Source of the DNA: Siphonodentalium dalli
Taxonomy: Eukaryota; Mollusca; Scaphopoda; Gadilida; Siphonodentaliidae
Assembly (NCBI GenBank): GCA_032622095.1
Contig: CP136066.1
Coordinates: 109,141,319-109,205,318, forward strand
Direction of reading: 5' to 3'
DNA length: 64,000 nucleotides
How positions within the stretch are numbered: position 1 is the stretch's first letter; every line of letters begins with the position of its first letter. The notes beneath the pieces are model-generated. The model saw only the letters and a program-made list of their open reading frames with translations, did not search any database and had not been told where the DNA came from. Shown here one piece after another: positions 46,450 to 59,344 of the stretch. Position numbers and translations under genes: made by a program.

Positions 46450-49400
46450 TAGTTTACATACATGATATATGTATGTGTTATACTTGGGACAACTCTTATT
46501 ATTATACGCTCAGCCTATTAAGACAAAACTTCCGACATCATATATATCTGGACACAGAAGCTACTAATACCACACTGTGAAACAAAATCCCATATATTTA
46601 TCTGCTTTAATGCATAGATCCATCTTGTCACATTGTTTACTGTTATGATATGCCTTTGTAGCTGGAGAGGAACATCACTTAGTTGACAAAACTTTTGTCG
46701 CAATCCCCTTGTATATCCTTGTTCCTTGTTAATGTATTACTAATATGTAAAAGTGGGTCACACTGGAGACTCTCGGCATTCATCGCAGGGAATTGTTTCT
46801 AAGCTTTCAAGTTTAAAATGATTTATACCCAATTTTCCAGTTGTTTTGTACAAACCCAATGGCTAAGCCAGTAACACACTAATCCAAATAACCATAATGC
46901 AGCGAAAGAAACGACTAACTCCAGATGAAAAAAAATAATCTGAACGCTATCAGTGGATATATTTTTAAGTTGTTTTATGTCTTCCATGAACTTTCTGTGT
47001 ACATTTCGGGGTATAACAATAATTTTGAACCGGAGAGACTCGTCACAAAGAGCTTGTCGTAGGACCTATTTTTTAGATACATGTTTCCCACGAAATATGA
47101 CAAACATTGTGGCTGTTTTAGAACATAGGCTACATAGCGCTGTACGCCTGTAATGTGTGTATGTTTTTCGATTGAAAATTCTTCCTTTTAACGAAATATG
47201 TTTCTATAATGCTCTATGTGCATGTTAATGAAGATGCCTTTAAGGCGAGTTTCTTAGACATTGTTTTGGTGGTCTGGCATCCGTAGCATCAACATCTATA
47301 TGCAGTTCAGTTTATTTAAGTTAGTATCACTATTTTGTGAATGGATTGACGGTTGGATTCGTGATTTTTATAATGAATCCGTTTCTTTTATAATGCACAT
47401 GTAATGCGATACTAAAATGCTTAATGGGAATATGTCATGTACATAATGTATATATGTTTTGTGTATGTTTGACCTTGAATCATGGCTTTACGCATTAAAT
47501 AATTTAATTCAACACCGGCATTACGTCGGATCAACATTGTGACAATATTGTCTGCTATTTTTGATAGTCTAAACATCATCAATTCACAACAAAAAGCTGG
47601 GATTCACCTTAAGCATCGAACCTAGCCAAGAATCTCATCAATGGACTCATGCAATCGTGTTCGATATCCTCGTTTGTCATGTCATGGACACATAGGGCAA
47701 CCTCATCGCGTACAGATAATCGTCTGTCCTGTTGTAAACAACGGTTTTGCAGTGACAAAGCATGATAAATCATTGAACGGCATGACACAAACAACTGACA
47801 CAGAAAAAGGTGAATATTAAGTATGACAGAAGCAATAGATGTAGGTTTCCGGGGTAGAAACACTAGTTTATGTTTAGTGGGTCGTTCTGTTGTTTTTTAT
47901 TGGAACATATTTATTGTATGTAACCCACAATTAACATATTTATTGTATGTAACCCACAATATACAATATATATTACACAGATTTTATACATGTATATAGC
48001 AAATGACGATGTGTGTGTGGGCACAGAGGATCGGAGCACAAGTAGCCGAACTTATCGGATCTCCACTCCCCAGGCATTCATAAAAATTTAAGAAATAATT
48101 GCTAATGAATAAAATTTAAGAAATGGTTTTAATTCAATGGTATAATATATGTTGATGTTTAAGTGTGGCTGTTGAAGTGGCTAAGATCTCGCAATTGGAG
48201 GTAAGAGAAACTATAATGTGAGAATCATGATAATTATGAGAAACGGTCTGTCGATGAAATAAATAATTGTACTGTCTCAAACAGGTGCAAATTCCGTGTT
48301 TTACGATATTAATAATTTAGAGTTTTGAGAACACGCATATATATGTTCAATTGCACATACATGTTCACCTTTTTTCCCACTGATTGCATTGAGCATAACA
48401 AAACTCGAACAAGGAAACACAATACCCAATATATTGGACATCAGATCCTTTATCCCCTTTAGACCAGCCCCCAGGCAAAAGGAGGTGACAAAATATGTTT
48501 TTTTGCGAATTTTTCGAGTCTTTCACACACAATATATACTATATAATTGGATAATAGAGGCAACCGGAATTAAAATTGGGAATAAAATATCCAAAAGCAC
48601 CCATGAATCATCTGTATGTGTTTCTAAATGAAACTGTAATAGTATTATGGTGGTTCTTGATGTAATTCCACCTCTATTTGGAAATATATTGCAAAAGTTT
48701 TCGAAAAACTGACAATTAAATCTTCTCTTTTCTAGATATATAGTTGATAAGGGGACGCTTCAATAATTCGTAAATTGTGGAATGCGAGGCGGTGACATCC
48801 TATTTTTAGACAAACCATTTTATTGCACCCGCTTTGGAGGGTCAGATTTTCAGTTAAAACTCGAATAAAATAACCAGTTTCAATTACAGACATGTAATTT
48901 TGGGACATTTGACTGATTAGCAAACTATAGTTTGTTATGTCACAACTGTCCGGTAGTAACCATTTAAAGACGAAATCATCGATGGAATTACAATTTTGCC
49001 GACCGACAGCGACTTCCAATGTCATTTTAATACCTTCCCAATGCACTTCGAGTCCAATTCTTTATGTTTAAATTTATCTTTCTAATGTTCTGAGAGATAG
49101 CAATTCATTTCAATATCATTTACTCACGATATCGACTGAAAAACATATCCAAACAAACACAGCCGCTCACATTTCAGTGTACGCATAGTTGTGTCCGCCC
49201 TGATCAGGGCATTTGTCGTCCTTTAATCGTGAATACCGGACAGTAGTGACTTGCCTTGCTTTGTCTGTGATTGTAACTGGTTATTTTATTCGAGTTTTAA
49301 CCAAAAAATCTGTCCTTCCAAAACGAGTTCAGTAAAAAGATTTGTCGAAAAATAGAATGTCACTGCCCGTCACTAGCGGATTGGAAATAAGTCTATTTGG

Positions 49401-50000
49401 AGCATGATATGAAGTACTATTAAAATAGAATTTGTGTCAGTATTCCATGACTGTTGGCAATTAATAAATGGCGTTTGGCTCGGATATTGCGCCTGTAGTG
49501 CATGTTTATACCCTCATGTGGAAACATTCGTTTTCCTAGAATTATAGATGCGTCAAAGGCGTATAATTCAGTTCAAAGTCCGCCATGCATGCAGTATGCA
49601 CCTGTCACTACTCCGAGTATTACACACACATTATTCAAGGTCAGGCATAGTATAACTATCCAGAGACTACCCATGTCTTTGCCAGCTGACTTTTTGTATC
49701 AAATATATGACATTAACGGATGCACCCCAAGACGTATTCTTGGCTAACATTAAAACACACATGCGATCTAATGTGGACCCGGTGAATGAATAGCGCGGTA
49801 GGTTGACACACAAACGTTGTCTCAAATTATCCGAAATTCCACCAGCAATCCAAACTGATCTCCGCACCGAGCAGGTCAAATTGGTCATCCTTGTTATTTA
49901 TCAGCCATTTTCCTAATCTGGTCAAATAACAGCATTGTAAATAATGGGAATGTGTGGTGGCACCTCGTAAGTTCTCACACAAATATCACAACATGGACTG
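46450..50000. other. Mostly unannotated intergenic DNA
   Basis: Besides the exon-like piece at 47609-47794, the only structure seen is an inverted pair: CTCGAATAAAATAACCAGTT (48862-48881) and AACTGGTTATTTTATTCGAG (49274-49293), with matching flanks. Confidence 0.45.
47609..47794 (-). CDS. Unidentified terminal exon, Cys-containing helical segment
   Basis: A good acceptor (CACCTTTTTCTGTGTCAG) opens a 62-codon frame ending in TAA: LFVSCRSMIYHALSLQNRCL, QQDRRLSVRDEVALCVHDMT, NEDIEHDCMSPLMRFLARFD. Spacing of Cys and alternating hydrophobics suggest a small secreted helical protein, but I do not recognise the family and found no partner exon. Confidence 0.3.
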   Translation of the reverse strand: MFVSCRSMIYHALSLQNRCLQQDRRLSVRDEVALCVHDMTNEDIEHDCMSPLMRFLARFDA

Positions 50001-50018
50001 CCAAACTAAGGTTTATTT

Positions 50019-50171
50019 AAGGAATAATCTCGGTTTCCTAATGTAATTACACAGTCTAAAGGCATATGCCGAATCACAAACCTATAAATCGCGAAGCGAT
50101 TTATAAGAGTTTGTGATTCGGCATATGCCTTTAGACTGCGTAATTACATTAGGAAACCGAGATTATTCCTT
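50019..50171. repeat. Near-perfect hairpin, ~73-bp arms
   Basis: AAGGAATAATCTCGGTTTCC pairs with GGAAACCGAGATTATTCCTT and the pairing continues through AGGCATATGCCGAATCACAA to the tip GCGATTTATA. There are very few mismatches and almost no loop. Confidence 0.85.
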
Positions 50172-50849
50172 ATGATTATACCATTAATTGTTAAATATTG
50201 ATTTTAAAAACATTTTCGCCCTTGAAAGACGGTTGAAACAAGGAACTATATGTTCTCAAATAACGGACCGAAACAGAGTCACTGACCGAATAGGATCTGT
50301 GATGACTTGAGCCGAAAACATCTCGCTCCGTTTCCGTCCGAATAATATCGATCGATTGATAAATCGAGTGGGATTTTCTCGCAGCATATATGTCAAGGAC
50401 GAAACCAAAATTAATAAACTTTGTCATCGTTGGAGGAAAATTAAACATTATTAGCAGAATTTTGGAATACATTTAGTCTCCATATGTCAACTAGGACTCA
50501 TGAACAGGCGATAATCAATAAGTTTAGTGAACATTTTCTTACAGGAATTCTCCTATCTGTCGGCATTGGGCCAAATATTTTTCGATTTCGATTTTTCGCT
50601 CTACAGTTAATATACACAAAAAAAGTTTTCAGAAGAATAAACTATCATGGTATTTACGTAATTTCAAGATGATTTATTTATCAAAAACTAATATATTTGG
50701 TAAAATTTTAAGTGATTATTAAAAAAACTTGTGTCCAGACATGAATATATGACCAGTTTCTGAGGAATCTCAGAAATTACAAAATGTTCCGCAACTTGTC
50801 AATACATTTCTTTACATTTTAACAATTACATGTTGCTACACTGCGATGG

Positions 50850-51208
50850 CGTGAAGAAAATTCTGCTGTTATTCTCATGGGGACTTTGGAGCTTTGCAAT
50901 GAACAATACTTTGAACACCCGTCTACGAGCGGTACATCGGTCTGTGGAATCTCATAAATCACATAAACCTTCGTAACTATACTGAGACGAGTTGAAGAAA
51001 TATCCTCGGTTTTCTCACAGGGACTTTACATCATTTGCATACACCCATCAACGAGCGGTCTATACACACGTGTGGATCTCAGAAATCACGTAACGTAACG
51101 CTTCGTAACACTTTGTAACATAACCTATCGCTACACTCGGACGATATGAAAAAAATCTACTGCGGTTTTCTCACAGGGACTTTATATCATTTGCAACAAC
51201 TGTCTACG
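50850..51208. repeat. Three ~135-bp tandem units
   Basis: Each has TTTTCTCACAGGGACTTTA (or a variant), CATTTGCA, and CGTCTACGAGCGGT-like words, then ATCTCA(T/G)AAATCAC. The array ends where the L1-like LINE begins. Confidence 0.7.
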
Positions 51209-53045
51209 AGCAGCAACCCTTTACAATGATGCCAATAGCCTAGTGTATAATAATGGCCACTTATCCAAATCTCTTAAATTTGGAAGGGGAGTTAGACAGG
51301 GCGACCCTTGTCGCCTTATCTTTTCCTTCTTTGCATGAAACCATTTTTTTTGCTGCAACAGTAAAAACAATGATAATATTGAAGGAATCAAAGTGGACAA
51401 TAGAGAATATAAAATAAGTATTATTCAGATGACTCTATCCTGTGGTTAAATGGTTGCCAATCCTTTCTCAAAGGAGCTATTGAACTAATAAAGCAATTTG
51501 AATATATATCTGGCCTAAAAGCAAACTTTGAAAAACTGAAGCGTCGCGGTTCGGAGAAAGCAAGGGGTTCCTTAGATACCTTCCAAACAGACATGGACAT
51601 TAAATGGAATCTAAGAGGAACATTCAAGTCCCTAGGTAATATCTTTGATTTAGAAGATCCACAATATGTGTTAGAAAACTGGTATAAGAAAAAAGAAAGT
51701 ATTGAAAAAATACTAAAGCATTGGGCATTAAGGACACTGTCTCATATTGGAAAAATAACAGTAATTAAAATTTTAGCACTACCTACCTTCATACAAATCA
51801 TGACTGTACTACCTAACCCAACCAGTCCTCTAATTAAAGAAATCCAAACTATATTTTATATATTTTTTTTGGAATGGTAAAAGGGATAGGTTAAACAGAG
51901 AGACTCGCATTCAAAATATAACAGATCGAGGAATGAAGATACCAGAATTAACATGTTTTTATTAAATCACTTAAGGTGAATGGACCCTTTTAACTATTCA
52001 GAATGGAAAATGATCCTTCTGGAAAAAAATAATAAATATGGTGGCACAGCAATACTGAATTTAAATAAAGCCAGTCTTACCACTTTAGAAAAACATTTCA
52101 ACCCTTTTTGGAAAGATGTCATATCTGCCTATGCCTTATTACAAAAAGAACCAGAAACCCCTGACGAATACATGAGCCAACCAATATTTCACAATAGCCT
52201 TATAAAGAGGCAGTATAAACCGATTTACTTTCAACCATGGACTGACAGACAGATATTATATATAAATGATATTCTAAAAGATGATGGCACATTTATGAAT
52301 AATGAGGAATAAGATCTTACAGACCATTGCACACAAGGAAAACCTCAACCATTTTTTATATTGGGGAATTTTTTGTTTTTTTTTGTTCCCAAATAAACCC
52401 AGTGCACAAATTGGATGGAACTATAAATTAGACCGAACCTTTTCAAAAAGCGACTTGGAACAGATATATAAAAGGACATTTAAAACAACCTCAAATACTA
52501 AATTACAAGCATTCCAGTACCAAATAAACCATAATATGTTAGTTACCAATGTCTTTCTAGAAAAATGTAAAATAGTAACAAGCAATGCATGTACATTTTG
52601 TGGGGAAGAACAAGAAAATATTCAACACTTGTTAGTTGAATGCCACAAAGTAAAACCGATATGGCACCATTTCTCGAAATTACTGATACACCAATGTGAG
52701 CTAGACCAACACTTGAAAAAAGAAGAAATAATATTTGGATGTGCTAAAGAGAAGCATTCTCTTGCAATAAATAATATAATTCTTCTAACAAAAAGATATA
52801 TTTACATAACTCGATGCAAAAAGACCGAGCTGTCATTAAATGGTGCCAACCAGTACATTTCACAGGAATACAAAATTGAGAAACATGCCTGTAAATGGAA
52901 CCAACATTCAACCAAATTCTTAGGTATAAAATGGGACAGTGTCCTTGAGCTCATTAACATCAGCCTTGTATACTAAAACACAGATAAATACAATTTTTTT
53001 TTTATTATACTCAATAAATAATAACACAAACAAAACTAAAATAAA
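51209..53045 (+). mobile_element. 5'-truncated L1/Tx1-like LINE
   Basis: Begins inside the RT domain (LVYNNGHLSKSLKFGRGVRQ GDP near 51240), then the thumb segment FKSLGNIFDLEDPQYVLENW and LSHIGKITVIKILALPTFIQ, HFNPFWKDVISAYALLQKE, and a C-terminal Cys-rich domain ACTFCGEEQENIQHLLVECH (52302-52976). This order matches L1/Tx1-type elements with a zf-RVT-like end. Frameshifts separate the blocks. The 3' end is A-rich with AATAAA-like words to ~53045. The left border falls exactly at the end of a tandem repeat. Confidence 0.8.
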
Positions 53046-56000
53046 AAAGCCAAACCTCTGCAGTGCCATGTGGTTTTTTTAGTCCAAAATCAATATAGAT
53101 TAGCCTTTTAACAAACAATTTAATTCCATTTACTATCTAAAAATAAAGTGTTATGCTATATATATATATAGCAAATCCTACATAGACAGTACACATATAT
53201 GTACCGTCCCAGGAAGAAAATTTCACTATCTGAAATCTCTCAGAAAGTTGAAACTCGAATGCCCAACCACGTTAAATTGGCTGATGATACACATCACAGA
53301 ATATTGAGACCAAGCTAAAATTATCTGAGTTGGCATTGGAAGATGAAGAGGGTTCACATGAACAAAAAAATGATATTAAGTAAATAAAGTTCCATATATA
53401 TATACATTTTGTATTGTATTGTTTTTTGTATTCATATATAAAAATAAAAAAAAATATGTAATACTATGAGTATACTGTAACCAAAAATATGAATAAATTA
53501 TAAAACAAAAACAAGTTGTGTAAGTTTAGCCATGCATTTCGTAACGAAACGTCACAAATACGACCAAATTTATACTCTGTAAACAGCTTGGAAATGTTTA
53601 TTTCATTGGGGCATTGTATTTATTTGGATAATTATTTATTATTCTTTTATTGGCTTTCATACCGTTCGTGAAAAAAAATGTGTACTGCGAAGAAAGTAGC
53701 GTCCTTAGTTACTATCCAACGGACTACAAATATCATTGCGCGCTAGTACTTTTGGGTCGTTTTTGTTGCACTGATATAATCTCGACCTAATGTAATTATC
53801 CGATATAATTACATTAGCTTTGATAAATTCAACGGCAATTTACTATAGAGAATGAAGTGGGTGTAATTATGTTCATTTGACCAAAAATCGGCCATCCTGG
53901 AAAAACGTTTCAGGTGAGAAATGACTTTGAATTGCGTTGGTTTATATGTGGTCTTGAATGATAGATCACATGTGGGTTTTGGGGTATTTAGCAAGAACAA
54001 TTAGTGAGCCACCCCAATTACAACACTCAAATATAACGTTTTGGTGTCGTGTCTTCTTACTGCAGAGGGGCACACAACATCGCCAAGGATTTGATCGAAA
54101 TAAGTCAAGGGTCGAATGTAAATACTACGGGTGCCCTTTTGACTCTGACCACAGCCAGGATTGAGAGAAGAACATTGCTATAAGATGGAAATGTATTGTA
54201 CATCAGCCGTTTACAATAATTATGTCTACTTGTCAAAATCTTTGGAGCAGTATTTCCATATATCGATGTGTCTATAATATAAGGTAATGACAATGTTGCA
54301 ACCTGCCATCGTAGCCGGCAGTATTTTAAAGCAGATGAGTATGCGTTTGAGTTCTCACGAAAGTAGGTTTAGAATGGGATATGGAATGATAGACACATTC
54401 ATTATATCGCCAGACGATAAATTTCGGCATATCATTATGTGTTCTCTACCTACGAAAACGACGATTTTATCATCACCGTATTTTTCTGTAAGAATGTTGC
54501 GCATCAGTTTTTAATACTTGTGCACAATCCATCTGCTCTTGTGTTATATTTTCGTCTGTCTGCCGTCTGCTTGTATAACCTGAACAACTCTTCAAATGAA
54601 CAAAATACCATTCCAGTGTATTCCTTTATTACCGAGTGGGATAATCCATTTACCAAATAAAGTGTTAAAGATACCACATCCGATTCGGCACCTAATTAAG
54701 TCAAAATGTCCAATTTTCAGCTTACCAAGAAAATAAATGATCTCCTTTGACAATCACAGTCACAACGCTTCAGTTTATCTGCTTCATTCAGTCGACATAC
54801 ATGGGATTTCACCGGCGAATTTTACAATAAAACAGCATTTTATATGCATGTTTGTAACAATGGAAGTAATCTTTACTTCTTGGTTAATAATACATTATTG
54901 TCACTCTCGTAACAGCACCCATTGCACAATTAAATATATAATATGATTCGCTTCTATACTGCATGAGACCGAAACATTAACTCGTATCCATTCTCCATAT
55001 ACTATGGAATGCTAAACTAATTGATATACATTTATTACCTGTCTATGAAATAATGAACCAAGCGCTCTTTATTGCTCTATCGTATCAGGGAAAAATGCAA
55101 TGGACACTCTTTATTATACAGTGCTCCTGGTGTGTCATATTATAAATCCGTATGACCCATGTGTTACATACGCATTCAAACGAGGTAAATGACGTTTGTC
55201 TCAAACATGAAACCGGAACTACACAATAACAACATCAGCTACGTGGTTAACGGTAATTGTTCGCAATATTCAAACTAAACCTTGCTGTCGAATATTTCTC
55301 AACTTAGGGGTAAAATTCAGCCTCAAGCTGGATTTTAAAAAGTTAAATATTTTGTTATTAATTTCAACATCAAACAACAAGTTTTTCAAGGAATATTGCA
55401 AAAGAAAACTGTCCGAATATTTTACGGCCTGAACTGTCCAACTGCTGTTGTTTTAGTATTACATTTCAAACTATTGCCTATTCTTACCGGCGTTAATACG
55501 GCCCGTGGCGCCACATCCTTGCTTTGTATATACCCTTACCTTTTTCACACGCAGTCGAGCTACGAAAAGTTCTAAGAATAGTGTTTATAGATCCTTATGT
55601 CTGTGTGTTCCAATGGAAGGTTATGCCTCGATGATCTCGTTTCCTCACAAAAAGTTCCTTTTTTTGGAGAAAAAAATCGACGAAAACTTCAACAAGTTAG
55701 AAACTTTCGGATGTTATCGTTTGCCCGACAGAGCGCGTAATAGGGATGAACTGTCGAGATTAATTAGTCCCACGTCATATGTATGGTACGCGATATTGAT
55801 TGACTTGCGTGTCCCCCGAGGCTAAATAATCGCCTCAAAAGCTATAAAGTAGCGACCAATGTAGGTGTCCATGTACATGAGTGATAGCGAGATCCACTAA
55901 ATACCTGTGACATTTTTTTATGACCATCTTAAACGCCACCGTGTCATCTCCCCAAAAATATGGTTACGCGCACCGTGTACGTTAAGGTATATGATATAGA

Positions 56001-56233
56001 TCCCCATTGTAGCAAATGGTGTATGGGCAACTATGGGAGAGTATGATCTTTATATACATTTCCGCGCAGTCCGTGCATTATACACCTCCAATATTATATG
56101 GGAAAATTCATATGACAAATACGGTTTAAGTCGCGTTTCTTTTCGCCAATGTATAATTGGAGACTCGTCAGTGCATTTAACAACATCCATTTCTAAAGCC
56201 CCCCCCTCCCCATTGTTTTTGTTTTGTTTTAGT
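53046..56233. other. No confident gene
   Basis: AT-rich. A 106-codon plus frame (55505-55825: FPHKKFLFLEKKIDENFNKL, ETFGCYRLPDRARNRDELSR) is the longest; I do not recognise it and it lacks clear splice sites. A partial AAACGCTCTTTATT-like MITE family 2 fragment lies near 55065-55125. Confidence 0.4.
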
Positions 56234-56736
56234 TTAAAGGCACGTGAGGCCTTAGTTGTCGAAAATATTCATATTTGTTCCAATCACCGTAAACAGAAAA
56301 AACATTAAAACGCATACACTTTCGTTCATATATACCATGACCATCGCGTAAACAGCATGTTATCATAAAGATTTACTATATTTTACCTAAGCAAGAGCCT
56401 GATTGTGTTACAGAAGACAGCACAATGCTGCTGGCTAATCACACACAAATGGCATAAACGCTCTTTATTCGTTCCATATCAGGAATTCATCAACAAAGAA
56501 CGCTCTTTATGTTTACCATCATAATATAAACAAACACCAGAAAAGTAACTTTTTATGCTGTTGTTTACATAACAATGGTCAAAGATATGACAATAACATA
56601 CTGTTTATGCGATATTTCTTATTTGTATACGAACAAAGTCTGTCTACATTTTGTTGTTCTTTCTGTTTGTGGCGGTTTTTGACGGGTGGAAATATTTTCA
56701 CAGGATACCCACCGCCAAGGCCAACCGTACCTTTAA
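56234..56736. mobile_element. TTAA-flanked MITE, family 2, copy 3 (inverted)
   Basis: 503 bp, the reverse complement of 30809-31310 with few differences, TTAA at both ends. The closeness of copies 1 and 3 indicates recent mobility. Confidence 0.78.
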
Positions 56737-57899
56737 GTTTATTACAAACATATTTTGATGAGTTAAGGAGTTGACTGTTGTGCATCACATATAAACCATT
56801 TAAACGACCATGGCTCATTCGAGCTCTCTTCCACATTTCGGTCTACGTAATTTGGAAGGAGCTACACGATAGGTTTACAAATACACAAACTATGATACAC
56901 CGGCTTCATATGCTCTGAAAAGTTCAGTCGGAGTCATTTTGGCGGAGCTATTGCCATTTCAGACATACAATCGTACAAACAAAACCCCCGTTGCACGGGG
57001 CATCATGTTTGCTTTGAAATGTATCCGGTGATGGGTGGTGTTGGGGTCCTGGTGGCACGCGTGAGGCATAGAACCGCGGGTACGGCTTATAATGAGCTCA
57101 TGGCCCACTTCGGTTCTAAATTTCTCCAAAACGGGTAGTTGAGAAACCGGGCTAGTCAATCTTCACAATGTTTCAGATTAAATGTCTGGTATAGATTTTT
57201 TTCTCCTTGATGTTTGCAGTTCCTTTTGGTTTATTCGCGTATGCTGTTTCTGTCGTCTCATTTCCTTTAAATTTCGTCTTGGTGATTGTCGAATATTCGA
57301 ATCTAGTAATGTGCACACAGTGTTGTGAGGTATATCGGGAGGCTGTTATATGCAATGGCTTAACGGGTCTCCGCTTTAGGTGGATGTGAACCAGTCTCTG
57401 ACCGAAGGGTAGTCAAAGGCGGGTACTGGGCTATAGTTATTATATTTGATCACAGTTTCATGGAACTTTCTGGTCTGTTGTTGAAAAAATACTGCAAAGT
57501 TTATATCCGGTCAACTGAACTCAATCAAACCAACCAGGATTGGGCCAATAAAGAATCTATCTCAATTCAAATATATTGCACATAAACATGTGTGTTTGTT
57601 ACTTCCCACAAAAACACGATTAGCAGCAGGGCTGTGTTGAGACACGCCGATATGGCAAATTATATATAACCAGACCAATGTTCAAATAATACAGTTTCAG
57701 TAAGTTGATTGAAATGAAAATAAGGTTTAGTTTTAATTATACTGGGGATATAGCTAGTTCGTCTTGAGTCTGATGTATTGGGTGAGCTGGTCCCTCAACA
57801 GTAAGATGATTGAAATGTAAATATGGTCTAGTTTTAAGAAGACTGGCGATATAGCTAATTCGACTGAGTCTGAGATATTGGCTGAGCTGCATGGTTCCT

Positions 57900-58400
57900 C
57901 AAGGAGTCACAAATGTTCATGGAATGTCAAAAACAGTTGATGGTGAAAGTACTTTTACACTGCTATCGGACCTTCAACCGGTCTCACCAACCACCCACCA
58001 GAGTTGAATGTTGGATACATGAAACTGCCGCTGAATACATTTGAAGTATCACCTTTGAGGTGTTTAAGTGCCCAAAGTATGGCCATGGCCAAGAGAATTT
58101 CAAGAGCAAGAGCAAAGTACTCATGTGTGCACGGTCATCTGCTCCAGACTATATACACACGAATTGCTCACAACCGAAGAAGTGTTCAAACTGTCTCGCT
58201 GCACAGTGAGTATGGATTGTTCGTGTCCCATAAAATTATGAGACAAAGATTTCATAAAATTAAGGCCAAGAAACCACTTTCATATCCAGATGCTCAGAAA
58301 ATTGCTGGACCTCGACCATCAGCTGCTGGACATGGCATATTTTCTGCTGTTGTGTCCGCGAGGAAATATGTTGATGCCAAAACTCGGATGGAGAGTCAAT
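57900..58400 (+). mobile_element. LINE ORF1 (gag-like) relic with zinc knuckle
   Basis: One frame gives LNVGYMKLPLNTFEVSPLRC. A single missing base then moves the text to the next frame, where RCFKCPKYGHGQENFKSKSK and QPKKCSNCLAAQ form CCHC-type knuckles (the fourth Cys of the first is lost). The first frame resumes with KIKAKKPLSYPDAQKI, the conserved stretch after the knuckles in LINE ORF1 proteins. It lies upstream of the filamin-like gene's 3' end on the opposite strand. Confidence 0.55.
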
Positions 58401-58659
58401 TCAATTCAATTTATTGGTATTCTGATCATCAAAATAGATATAACAGAAACATAATTATTGCAGATATCGATGCAAGTATATATATTTTTGCATGGATGCA
58501 CATTTGGATATAACATAGTTGTATATAGCAATAGTGTCTTGATCTGTATATAATGATATTTATATTTATCTGATATATATACATGTATAGGGTTATTGTT
58601 ATTGAGTCAGAACAACGTAGTCATGGTATTATCACTCGTGACTAATAATGAGCTTTAAT

Positions 58660-58840
58660 CCTCCATGACTGGAGTTTCCTGAAATTTTACGAAAACCCTG
58701 TGCCAATGCAATCTCTAAAATATGCGAGTCTCCCATGTGAAGCCTCGCATATATAAGAGAATTCACTGGCCTAACAATATTGACCTTGTAAGCCAGTGCA
58801 TTATCTTATATATGCGAGGCTCCCTATTGCGCTAATTGTC
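58660..58840. mobile_element. Palindromic TGCCAATGCATTCTC-type element, truncated copy
   Basis: TCCATGACTGGAGTTTCCTG, CGAAAACCCTGTGCCAATGC and paired TATGCGAG / CTCGCATATATAAGAGAA. The right end stops near CTCCCTATTGCG. Confidence 0.5.
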
Positions 58841-59102
58841 CTATATTTTGGATGGCTAATGTTCGTGGTAAGTCGGACGGGGTATTGTTAAATGGACACC
58901 AAGTTATGTTTTATTTGACCTCCTGCATGGGTCGGGTGTGTGTGTCAGGTGTGGTATGTGGATTACGCCAGAATTTTGTGACACGGGCAGCCCAATGGAA
59001 CCCGAAGAAGCGGTACAATCTGTTTTGCATTTCACATTGCCAAAGAAAATGATAAAGTTGTAAATACAATGAATGGCGTTGCGAAATTTGAGAACAAAAC
59101 AC

Positions 59103-59108
59103 TTTATT
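59103..59108 (-). promoter_or_regulatory. Candidate polyadenylation signal of the filamin-like gene
   Basis: AATAAA on the minus strand, 24 bases after the TGA stop. This would make a very short 3'UTR; a later signal may be used instead. Confidence 0.35.
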
Positions 59109-59131
59109 TAGACTCGCTTTATAACACGATG

Positions 59132-59344
59132 TCAGTAAGTCACATGACAAATGAAAGGGACTTGGGTGATATTACTTTGACCGCACTTGACTGTAATTTC
59201 GTAAGTGCCAGGTTCCTCGACACGATAAGTGACGTCATAGATGCCATCCCCAGTATATAGTACAGACGTCTCTGTAACGCTGTGCATCCGAGGTCCTACA
59301 ATAACAACCATGACTGGACCAGCGTGCATATTGTCTGTAAATAC
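59132..59344 (-). CDS. Filamin-like gene, last exon
   Basis: 213 nt, phase 0, ends CHVTY-stop. It holds strands B-G of the filamin repeat, with the DGIYDVTY and PGTYEITV words. Confidence 0.78.
   Translation of the reverse strand, partial: VFTDNMHAGPVMVVIVGPRMHSVTETSVLYTGDGIYDVTYRVEEPGTYEITVKCGQSNITQVPFICHVTY

Noticed and set aside
50191-50472. 93-codon minus frame with RTETERDVFGSSHHRSYSVSD
   Set aside because: Interesting Ser/Arg-rich composition but no splice sites, family match or partner exon could be found.
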